DNA of 23,083 bases from Pseudomonadota bacterium (GTDB lineage: Bacteria; Pseudomonadota; Alphaproteobacteria; Rhizobiales; Xanthobacteraceae): NCBI GenBank assembly GCA_023434095.1, contig JAEYTJ010000296.1:1-23083 (forward strand), written 5' to 3'. The translations under genes were made by a program, and so were the position numbers. Position 1 is the stretch's first letter. Each line of letters starts with the position of its first letter. Below, one piece after another: positions 14,564 to 21,556 of this stretch. The notes below the pieces were generated by a model. The model had not been told where the DNA came from, searched no databases, and was given only the letters and a program-made list of their open reading frames with translations.

Positions 14564-15859
14564 TCAATCCTGATTGTCTGCTTCAAAACTTTCAGCAGTA
14601 GTTTCTTCTATTATGGCATCCCATGGCCAGTGTATTGTTGCATATTTTCTATAAAATAAAAGTTGCTTATCGACTACGTAAACCTCATCTTTGTTTTCAT
14701 CGTAACTTATCGTAAGCCCTCTTCCGTGTTCGTCGACTTGCATTTTGTCTATTTTTCGTAAAATTTGTCGAAGATTAGGCTTTTGAATTCGCGATTCACG
14801 ATCGTGTGCGGCTGAATATATCTTATTTACACTTAGTCCTGCAGTTAATGCCTCGTCTCCGGCTTCGAGGACCACCTTCAGCATGTGTGCGTAAATGCCT
14901 GTCGCATTCTTGCGTTGGCGAATGCCGGCGGCCACTCGAGTGGCAAACGTCTGGTAGAGGGCATTAAGCTGATCCGCATACGAAAGCGCAGCGTCTTCGT
15001 AGAATCCTTGGTTGTCAATTTTAACTGTACGACTTTGTGTTTTTCTCACGCCGGCTTCATCAAGTATACCTAGTGCGAGAGTTTGAAGTATGCCGACATT
15101 TCCAAAAGCGTCATTGATAAGAGAGTTGCAGATATTTTTATCCAATGATATGTTCAGTGCCGTGGATCCACGTTCAATAACTGAACTAAGATCGTCATTT
15201 GACCAATAAATAGAAAGTTCTTTAATTCTTCCAGCGAGGTCAGGATTCAGATGTATTAACAAATTATTTTCTGTCCATATCCCGATTATAACAACGTAAG
15301 TTCCTAAATCCCAAAGAGCTTTTAAATCAAAAGCAAATGTCTTTCGTTCTGTCGGCGATAAGTAATGAAAGTCTTCTATAACTAAACGCCTTCCGGAAGC
15401 GTTGATTATTTCCGATATGAATGTAAGATCATCAAGTCCTCGACCTACGGTTAGATAAGATGTTCCATTAGATGTTTCGACTTCTCCGCTTTCCTTGGCG
15501 CTTAGCTTAAATAGAACGGCGATTCCTATCTCTTGCGTCGCCTCCAGCCGCCCTCTGATGCCGTGCCCATCTCGTTCCTCAGTAACCAGGCGAATTCCAA
15601 GTTGACCAAGCGCATCGGCGTAGAGGTCTTTAGGCGTCTTATGAAGTCGGCACTGAATGGTAATAGCGTCAGGTATATTCTTTTGCCTAATCCAGCTCTT
15701 TCCGCACTTGGACTCTCCCCGAAGCGCGATATGAGTGTTTCTTGTCAATAGTATCTGTAATTGAGAATCTAGGGCGCCGCGGTCGACATAAGACGGTTCC
15801 AGAACATCCTTTGATATTCCGAATACGTCATGAGTATTATAGCTTTTTCCGAAAAACAT
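14564..15859 (-). CDS. Unrecognised P-loop ATPase (AAA+/STAND-like), possible defence gene
   Basis: This 431-residue protein has Walker A GESKCGKS (48-55), Walker B-like RLVIEDFHYLS (158-168, with Glu162-Asp163) and a sensor-1-like strand YVVIIGIWTENN (188-199). A helical lid region follows at about 220-270. The last 120 residues look like a winged-helix segment (TGIYAHMLKVVLEAG to VYVVDKQLLFYRKYATIHWPW). This layout resembles Orc1/Cdc6-like and STAND ATPases. No effector domain (nuclease, TIR, protease) or membrane span is visible. Codon use is AT-rich, unlike all neighbours, and it sits alone. GAGG lies 7 bases before the ATG. A mobile or anti-phage role is a guess from context. Confidence 0.8.
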   Translation of the reverse strand: MFFGKSYNTHDVFGISKDVLEPSYVDRGALDSQLQILLTRNTHIALRGESKCGKSWIRQKNIPDAITIQCRLHKTPKDLYADALGQLGIRLVTEERDGHGIRGRLEATQEIGIAVLFKLSAKESGEVETSNGTSYLTVGRGLDDLTFISEIINASGRRLVIEDFHYLSPTERKTFAFDLKALWDLGTYVVIIGIWTENNLLIHLNPDLAGRIKELSIYWSNDDLSSVIERGSTALNISLDKNICNSLINDAFGNVGILQTLALGILDEAGVRKTQSRTVKIDNQGFYEDAALSYADQLNALYQTFATRVAAGIRQRKNATGIYAHMLKVVLEAGDEALTAGLSVNKIYSAAHDRESRIQKPNLRQILRKIDKMQVDEHGRGLTISYDENKDEVYVVDKQLLFYRKYATIHWPWDAIIEETTAESFEADNQD

Positions 15860-15883
15860 GATGAGCCTCGGGCGCTTCGATTC

Positions 15884-15899
15884 TGCTACTTAAGCAGCA
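15884..15899. promoter_or_regulatory. Near-palindrome upstream of the islet ATPase gene
   Basis: The 16-base dyad TGCTACTTAAGCAGCA is symmetric except for one mismatched pair (A/C). It lies 24 bases upstream of the ATPase start on its promoter side, with short outer arms TTCG (15877-15880) and CGAA (15903-15906). An operator or promoter element is plausible. No regulator gene is present in the islet. Confidence 0.3.
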
Positions 15900-16015
15900 A
15901 AACGAAATACGGCCAAGGGAGGTATTTTTTGGGTGTGAAGATATAGGCGTTGAACTCGGCTCATCTCCGCCCTTCGTGACCCCACCTCCTCCGCGCCCGC
16001 CCTATCTTCTCCGGC

Positions 16016-17029
16016 ATGCACCGTCGTTCCCTGCTTGCCGCTCCGCTGCTTCTGCTCGCCCCGCGCCTCGCGCGGGCTCAGGCTGAGCCCCAATCCGCCA
16101 CACCTCCCGCGCTGAGCGCCGTGCTCGACCGCGCCGGCGATCTCGAACCGCTGCGCACGGTGCTGGTGGCCAAGGATGGCGAGACGCTCGCCGCGCGCGG
16201 CTACAAGGGCGGGCGGGTCGACCGGCCCGCCAACATCAAATCTGCCTCCAAAAGCATCCTCACTATCTTGGCCGGCATCGCCATCGAGAAAGGCGTGCTG
16301 GAAGGGCCGGAGCAGAAGATCGCGCCGCTGCTGAAGGCCGATCTGCCCGCCGACCCCGACCCGCGCCTTAGTGAGATCACGCTCGGCCACCTTCTCTCCA
16401 TGCAGGCGGGGCTGGAGCGCACCTCCGGCGCCTATTACGGCGCTTGGATCGCCAGCCCCAACTGGGTGCGCGCCGCGCTGGCGCGGCCATTCGTCGATGC
16501 GCCCGGCGGACAGATGCTCTATTCCACGGGGTCCTCGCACCTCGTCTCGGCGCTGCTGACGCGGGCCAGCGGGCGCTCGACGCTGGCGCTGGCGCGCGAC
16601 TGGCTCGGGCCCATCGAGGGGTTTTCCATCGCCAGCTGGGAGCGCGACCGGCAGGGCATCTATTTCGGCGGCAACCAGATGGCGATGCGCCCGACCGCGC
16701 TGCTCGCCTTCGCCGAGTGCTGCCGCAATGGAGGGCGCAACCGGGCCGGGCAAAAGGTGATCCCGCCGGAGTGGATCGCCGCCTGCTGGCAGGCGCGCAC
16801 AGCCTCGCGCTTCACCGGCGACGCCTATGGCTATGGCTGGTTCACCCGGGAGATCGACGGCGCGCGGGCGCATTATGGCTGGGGCTATGGCGGGCAGATG
16901 CTCTATGTCGTGCCCGAACGCGGCGTCTCGCTGGTGATGACCTCGACCACGGAGACGCCCTCCGGCCGCACCGGCCACCGCGACGATGTGCACGCGCTGG
17001 CGGGCGCCCTGCTCGCCGCGCTGGGGTGA
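16016..17029 (+). CDS. Exported serine hydrolase, class C beta-lactamase-like fold
   Basis: This 337-residue protein has a signal peptide MHRRSLLAAPLLLLAPRLARA (cut near residue 21-23). The serine beta-lactamase/penicillin-binding fold follows. The SxxK motif is SASK (76-79) with nucleophile Ser76. The second motif is at LYSTGSSH (168-175) with Tyr169, and the third is HYGWGYGG (287-294) in place of KTG. Such proteins include esterases, D-amino-acid peptidases and beta-lactamases. The substrate cannot be told from sequence, and resistance should not be assumed. It lies at the right edge of the AT-rich islet but has host-like GC content. The next gene, an ABC binding protein, starts 190 bases later. 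The ribosome binding site is weak. Confidence 0.85.
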   Translation: MHRRSLLAAPLLLLAPRLARAQAEPQSATPPALSAVLDRAGDLEPLRTVLVAKDGETLAARGYKGGRVDRPANIKSASKSILTILAGIAIEKGVLEGPEQKIAPLLKADLPADPDPRLSEITLGHLLSMQAGLERTSGAYYGAWIASPNWVRAALARPFVDAPGGQMLYSTGSSHLVSALLTRASGRSTLALARDWLGPIEGFSIASWERDRQGIYFGGNQMAMRPTALLAFAECCRNGGRNRAGQKVIPPEWIAACWQARTASRFTGDAYGYGWFTREIDGARAHYGWGYGGQMLYVVPERGVSLVMTSTTETPSGRTGHRDDVHALAGALLAALG

Positions 17030-17219
17030 GGAGGCGGGCGGCGCCCGTTTCGCGTGCAGCGCCGTCTCCCGCCGTGCCGAAAACCACGGCAGCGCCGGCG
17101 CGCCGTCGGGATTCGACAAGGCTGCGGTCGCTTTTGTGCAACGCAGCGACGGGCGCGTGAAGCTGGCATATTTCATGCTCCCGCCTTCCCCGGTCCATCG
17201 CCATTCCCAGGGGAACGCC

Positions 17220-18392
17220 GTGACGAAGAAGATCGAGCCCACCAATTCGTCCATCGAGACGCTGCTCGCCGCGCGCAGCTTCACCCGCCGCGTCCTCTTC
17301 AAGGGCGCGCTCGCCGCCGGTGCCATGACCGCCGCCGGCCCCTATCTCGTGCGCGACGCCTTCTCCTCCTCCGGCGAGCTGAACCTGCTCAACTGGGCCG
17401 ACGAGCTGCCCGAGCCGGTGATCCCCGAATTCACCAAGAAGACCGGCATCAAGGTGAACTCCACCCCGTTCTCGCAGAACGAGGAGCAGATCAACAAGCT
17501 GCAGGCCACCGAGGGCGACGGCTTCGACCTGTGCGCCCCCACCCGCGACCGCGCGCCCCAGTTCAAGGAGCTGGACGTGCTCGCCCCCTACGACACCTCG
17601 AAGCTGAAGCTCGACCAGGTGCTGCCGGCGATGATGGAAGGCTCCACCAGCGTGTGGACCTGGGATGGCGGGCTCTACCACGTGCCCCATTGCTGGGGCT
17701 CGGAGGCGATCGCCTGGCGCACCGACCTCGCGGACCTGAAATACGACACGCTCAGCTACGGCACGCTGTGGGCGCCGGAGTTCAAGGGCAAGATGCAGGG
17801 CCGCCCGCACTCGCTGCTGCTCGGCATCGGCCTGTGGTGGGACAAGACCGGCAAGCTGCCCTCCAACCGCATGCTCGACGCCTTCAAGGACGAGGCGACG
17901 ATGAAGAAAATCTACGACCCGATCCTCGCCTTCGCCATCGAGAACAAGGCGCAGGTGAAGCAGTTCTGGGATTCGGCCGACAATACCAAGTCCGGCTTCA
18001 TGGAGAATGGCTGCGTCATCGGCCAGACCTGGGACGGCCCGCCGCTGTCGCTGAAGAAGGACGGCAAGCCGGTCGCCTACATGGCCCCGCAGGAGGGCGC
18101 CATCACCTGGATCGACGGCTGGTCGATGACCAAGGCGGCGAAGAACACGGCGCAGGCCTACGAGTTCATCAACTTCATCCACACGCCGGAAATCTCGGCC
18201 ATGGTCGCCAACGGCTCCGGCTACAACCCGGTGGTGAAGGGCGCGGACGCCTTCCTCTCCGAGGTCGCGAAGAAGAACTTCGCCGAGGCCTATCCCGGCA
18301 ACGCGCTCGACAATCTCTGGAGCCGCCCGCCGGAGCCGTCCTGGTACGCCGAGCTGCGGACCCAGTACGCCGAGAAGTTCAAGGCGGCGTAA
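17220..18392 (+). CDS. Extracellular solute-binding protein, PotD/PotF-like, Tat-type signal
   Basis: This 390-residue protein starts at GTG 17220. The start was chosen because AGGGGAA lies 6 bases upstream and because translation further upstream is not conserved-looking. The N-terminus carries a twin-arginine-like signal: SFTRRVLFKGALAAGAMTAAG (20-40 region) with Arg23-Arg24. The mature part begins LNLLNWADELPEPVIPEFTKKTGIKVN, the classic opening of spermidine/putrescine-type binding proteins. It later has WDGGLYHVPHCWGSEAIAWR and AYEFINFIHTPEISA. It probably captures a polyamine or related cation in the periplasm. Ligand identity is inferred from family. It leads the importer operon 18507-21477. 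Confidence 0.87.
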   Translation: MTKKIEPTNSSIETLLAARSFTRRVLFKGALAAGAMTAAGPYLVRDAFSSSGELNLLNWADELPEPVIPEFTKKTGIKVNSTPFSQNEEQINKLQATEGDGFDLCAPTRDRAPQFKELDVLAPYDTSKLKLDQVLPAMMEGSTSVWTWDGGLYHVPHCWGSEAIAWRTDLADLKYDTLSYGTLWAPEFKGKMQGRPHSLLLGIGLWWDKTGKLPSNRMLDAFKDEATMKKIYDPILAFAIENKAQVKQFWDSADNTKSGFMENGCVIGQTWDGPPLSLKKDGKPVAYMAPQEGAITWIDGWSMTKAAKNTAQAYEFINFIHTPEISAMVANGSGYNPVVKGADAFLSEVAKKNFAEAYPGNALDNLWSRPPEPSWYAELRTQYAEKFKAA

Positions 18393-18426
18393 GCGCGGAG
18401 CGGCCTTCGCGCCGCCTCGTCCCCTC

Positions 18427-18479
18427 GTCCCGGCCGCGCCCTCGCGTGCCGGGACCCGCCGGGCGGCGCCTCGCGCCGC
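18427..18479 (+). terminator. Hairpins between binding-protein and ATPase genes
   Basis: GTCCCGGC (18427-18434) pairs with GCCGGGAC (18448-18455), and GCGGCG (18463-18468) pairs with CGCCGC (18474-18479). There is no T-run. Hairpins here commonly protect the binding-protein mRNA end and lower expression of the downstream transporter subunits. That role is inferred. Confidence 0.4.
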
Positions 18480-18506
18480 TGTCGTGACCCGTGCGCTGGA
18501 GAACCC

Positions 18507-19580
18507 ATGGCTGCTGCCGTCGAGCTTGAGGGCGTCAACGTCACCTTCGGCGATTTCGTCGCCGTGAAGGAGGCCAACCTCACCATCGAGCCGGGCGAGT
18601 TCTTCTCCTTTCTCGGCCCGTCCGGCTGCGGCAAGACCACGCTGCTGCGCACCATTTCGGGCTTCATCGAGCCGACGCGCGGGCGCGTGCGTATCGGCGG
18701 GGCGGACATGAAGGGCATCGGCCCCAACCGGCGCCCCACCGCGCTGATCTTCCAGAACCTCGCTCTGTTCCCGATGATGACGGTGGCGGAGAATATCGGC
18801 TACGGGCTGCGGGTGCGCGGCGTGCCGCGGCACGCGCGCGACGAGAAGGTGAAGAACCTGCTGATCCAGGTCGCGCTGTCCGAGCACGGCCACAAGAAGG
18901 TGTCGGAGCTTTCCGGCGGCCAGAAGCAGCGCGTCGCCATCGCCCGCGCGCTGGCGGTGGAGCCTTCCGTGCTGCTGCTCGACGAGCCGCTCTCGGCGCT
19001 CGATCTCAAGCTGCGCCAGCACATGCGCAGCGAATTGCGCGCCATCCAGAAGCGGGTGGGCATCACCTTCATCTACATCACCCATGACCAGGGCGAGGCG
19101 CTGACCATGTCGGACCGCATCGCGGTGATGAATGCCGGCGTGATCGAGCAGGTGGGCGACGGGCGGGCCGTCTATGCCGAGCCGCGCACGCCCTTCGTGG
19201 CGTCCTTCGTCGGCGAGAACAACCGCATCCGGGGGCGGGTCAGCGCGGTGGAGGAGGGCTTCGCCACGCTGGACACGCCGCTCGGTCTGCTGAAAGGGCG
19301 CAACCCGGTGGCGCTGGCCGTCGGGCAGGAGGCGCTGCTGTTCGTGCGGCCGGAAGCGATGCGGCTGGGGTCTAAGGACGGCGCGGCCGGCTTTGCCGGC
19401 GAGACGCTGGATGTCGCCTATGAAGGCAGCGTCACCCACGTCACGCTGCGGGTGAAGACCGGGCAGAAGGTGACGGCGAGCGTCGGCGGCGGCGGGGCCC
19501 CGCCCGCGGCGGGCGAGGCGCTGCATCTCGGCTTCCGCCCCGAGGACGGGCTGTTGCTCGCCCTGCCGGAAGGGCACTGA
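18507..19580 (+). CDS. ABC transporter ATPase, PotA/PotG-like
   Basis: This 357-residue subunit has Walker A GPSGCGKTT (37-45), Q-loop IFQNLALFPMMTV (81-93), signature LSGGQKQR (135-142), Walker B VLLLDEPLSALD (155-166) and H-loop in YITHDQ. A C-terminal TOBE region starts at about residue 240 and includes LFVRPEAMRL. The length is right for polyamine-type transporters with a regulatory domain. It starts 114 bases after the binding protein and ends 2 bases before the first permease, so it is the second gene of the importer operon. Confidence 0.92.
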   Translation: MAAAVELEGVNVTFGDFVAVKEANLTIEPGEFFSFLGPSGCGKTTLLRTISGFIEPTRGRVRIGGADMKGIGPNRRPTALIFQNLALFPMMTVAENIGYGLRVRGVPRHARDEKVKNLLIQVALSEHGHKKVSELSGGQKQRVAIARALAVEPSVLLLDEPLSALDLKLRQHMRSELRAIQKRVGITFIYITHDQGEALTMSDRIAVMNAGVIEQVGDGRAVYAEPRTPFVASFVGENNRIRGRVSAVEEGFATLDTPLGLLKGRNPVALAVGQEALLFVRPEAMRLGSKDGAAGFAGETLDVAYEGSVTHVTLRVKTGQKVTASVGGGGAPPAAGEALHLGFRPEDGLLLALPEGH

Positions 19581-19582
19581 CG

Positions 19583-20593
19583 ATGAGCGGCAGCCTCGCC
19601 TTCGTCTTCGGCCTGCCGCTGGCGGTGGCGGGGCTGTTCTTTGCGCTCAGCGCCCATGAGCGGCGCCGCGGCATCGCGACCGGACCGGGCTTCTTCCAGC
19701 GCAACGGGCTTGGCGTCGGGCTCTATCTCGTCCTCGCGGTCGGCTTCTGGGCCTTCTTCATCATCCTGCTGCCCCAGCTCGCCATGGTGGACATGTCGTT
19801 CCGCCCGAAGCTGCCGCCGGCGCAGATGGGCGGGCCGAAGGACCTCTACACGCTGGAGAATTACCGCTACTTCCTGTTCGGCTCCACCACCTCGACCGCC
19901 GAATGGAACTGGCTGCACATCAAGGCCTTCTTCCTCACCATCGGGGTGAGCATCGTCATCACCCTGATCAATTTCGTCATCTGCTACCCGCTCGCCTTCC
20001 ACATGGCGCAGTCGGCCGGCGCGGCGCGGCTGCGGGTGCTGCTGCTCCTGCTGATCCTGCCCTATTGGGTGAACGAGATCCTGCGCGCCTTCGCCTTCCG
20101 CGTGCTGCTCTCCTCGGGCGGCATCATCAACCAGATGCTGATGGGCGTCGGCCTCACCAGCGAGCCGATCGACTTCCTCGGCGCCGATGTCGGGCTCTAT
20201 ATGGGCCTCAGCTACGCCTATCTCCTGATGATGATCTTCCCGCTCTACAACGCCATCGAGAGCCTCGACCGCAACCAGGTGGAGGCGGCGCGGGACCTCG
20301 GGGCGCCGTGGTGGCACATCCACGCCTTCATCGTGCTGCCGCACGCCAAGCCGGGCATCGCCTCGGGCTGCACGCTGGTATTCATGCTCACCGCCGGGGC
20401 GCTGGCGGCGCCGCTGGTGCTGGGCGGCCCGCGCACGCTGTGGTTCACGCCCATCGTCTATGACCGCTTCTACCAGGCGTTCAACTGGCCGCAGGGGGCG
20501 GCCTACGCCTTCATCCTGCTGATCAGCTGCATCCTCTTCGTGCTGGTGGTGCTGAAGGCGTTCAAGCTCAGCCTGGGAGAAATCACGCGATGA
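19583..20593 (+). CDS. ABC transporter permease, PotB/PotH-like
   Basis: This 336-residue inner-membrane protein has about seven hydrophobic segments. The coupling motif EAARDLGAPWWHIHAFIVLP (the EAA loop) lies near residue 233. The family usually runs about 280-310 residues. Here an extra N-terminal membrane span (LAFVFGLPLAVAGLFFALS) and linker of some 40 residues precede the standard domain. The start is 2 bases after the ATPase stop, and the end overlaps the next permease (ATGA). With the 20590-21477 product it should form a heterodimeric channel. Confidence 0.9.
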   Translation: MSGSLAFVFGLPLAVAGLFFALSAHERRRGIATGPGFFQRNGLGVGLYLVLAVGFWAFFIILLPQLAMVDMSFRPKLPPAQMGGPKDLYTLENYRYFLFGSTTSTAEWNWLHIKAFFLTIGVSIVITLINFVICYPLAFHMAQSAGAARLRVLLLLLILPYWVNEILRAFAFRVLLSSGGIINQMLMGVGLTSEPIDFLGADVGLYMGLSYAYLLMMIFPLYNAIESLDRNQVEAARDLGAPWWHIHAFIVLPHAKPGIASGCTLVFMLTAGALAAPLVLGGPRTLWFTPIVYDRFYQAFNWPQGAAYAFILLISCILFVLVVLKAFKLSLGEITR

Positions 20594-21477
20594 CGCCGGG
20601 ACCGTTCCAGCGGGTGATGTTCGCGCTCTATACGGTGGTGTTCTTCCTCTACCTGCTGGGCCCGCTCGCGGTGATGGGCGTCTCCGCCTTCAACACCCCG
20701 CAATACCCGCAGGTCTGGCCGGTCGAGGGGCTGACGCTCGATTGGTTCGCGGCGCTGTTCGCCGACCAGGACATGATGACGGGCCTGAAGATGAGCCTGT
20801 GGATCGGGCTGCTGGTGGTGGGCATCTCCGTGCCGATCGGGCTGGCGGGCGCCATCATCATGACGCAGATCCAGCCGCGCGTGCGCTCGCTCTATTACCT
20901 CGTGGTCGTCTCGCCGGTGCTCACGCCGGGAATCATCATCGGCATCTCCACCGTGGTGTTCTGGCGCCAGTTCACCGGGCAGACCGGCACGCGTTTTCTC
21001 TATGACGGCGTGGTGCTGACCGTGCTGGGGCAGGCGAGCTTCATTTCCGCCTATTGCATGCTGATCATTCTCGCCCGGCTGCAGCGCTTCGACCGCTCGC
21101 AGGAGGAGGCGGCGCTGGACCTTGGCGCCAGCTACCCGCAGGTGTTCCGCCACATATTGCTGCCCTTCCTCAAGCCGGCACTGGCCTCGGCGGCGGTGCT
21201 GGCCTTCCTGTCCTCCTTCGAGAACTACAACACCACGACCTTCGCCATCCTTTCCGACAAGACGCTGACCACGGTGCTGGCCGGACGCGTGCGGCAGGGG
21301 TCGACCCCGGCGATATCGGCGCTGGCGGTGGTGATCGTCGCGGTGACGGTGATCGGCGCCATCGCCTATGAGGTCTACAAGCGCCGGGCGGACGCGGCGG
21401 CGGCCCGGCGCCAGCGCGCGGCGCTGCTGGCGGAGGAGGCCGAGCTTTCCGGCACGCCGACGCCGGCGATGGGGTGA
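20590..21477 (+). CDS. ABC transporter permease, PotC/PotI-like
   Basis: This 295-residue inner-membrane protein has six hydrophobic segments and the EAA loop EEAALDLGASYPQVFRHILLP at about residues 172-192. SSFENYNTTTFAIL follows, a segment typical of PotC-type permeases. The C-terminal 30 residues are charged and Ala-rich and probably cytoplasmic. Its start overlaps the preceding permease stop. It is the last gene of the importer operon and converges with selB/selC. Confidence 0.9.
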   Translation: MTPGPFQRVMFALYTVVFFLYLLGPLAVMGVSAFNTPQYPQVWPVEGLTLDWFAALFADQDMMTGLKMSLWIGLLVVGISVPIGLAGAIIMTQIQPRVRSLYYLVVVSPVLTPGIIIGISTVVFWRQFTGQTGTRFLYDGVVLTVLGQASFISAYCMLIILARLQRFDRSQEEAALDLGASYPQVFRHILLPFLKPALASAAVLAFLSSFENYNTTTFAILSDKTLTTVLAGRVRQGSTPAISALAVVIVAVTVIGAIAYEVYKRRADAAAARRQRAALLAEEAELSGTPTPAMG

Positions 21478-21515
21478 GCGGCCCAACATGGCCGGCGTCC
21501 GATAAGCTGAAGCAA

Positions 21516-21530
21516 TTTCGCAGCGCGAAA
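21516..21530. terminator. Hairpin after the importer operon
   Basis: TTTCGC (21516-21521) and GCGAAA (21525-21530) form a 6-base stem with a 3-base loop, 38 bases after the permease stop in the convergent gap. There is no T-run on the plus strand. It may end transcripts from either side. Confidence 0.35.
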
Positions 21531-21556
21531 GTCTGCCAATCTTCGCGGAAAAGGCT

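Larger units (their letters stand above)
14560..15950. other. AT-rich single-gene islet (probable horizontal acquisition)
   Basis: Base composition drops abruptly right after the proB stop, to around 40-45% G+C by eye. It recovers shortly before the serine hydrolase at 16016. The block holds one gene (14564-15859, minus strand) plus its promoter region. No integrase, transposase, tRNA or clear direct repeat was found at the edges. The composition break and the interruption of the usual proB-proA order support insertion. Confidence 0.65.

Noticed and set aside
14885..15751. Small plus-strand frames inside the AT-rich islet
   Set aside because: Both the 62- and 72-codon frames are antisense to the ATPase gene. 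They have no ribosome binding site or recognisable sequence.
14550..16015. Search for direct repeats, integrase or transposase at the islet edges
   Set aside because: No convincing flanking repeat or mobility gene was found by eye, so no named mobile element is called.
16842..19577. 911-codon minus-strand open frame opposite the importer genes
   Set aside because: It covers a binding protein and ATPase with full motif sets on the plus strand. Its composition is that of a reverse-complement shadow.
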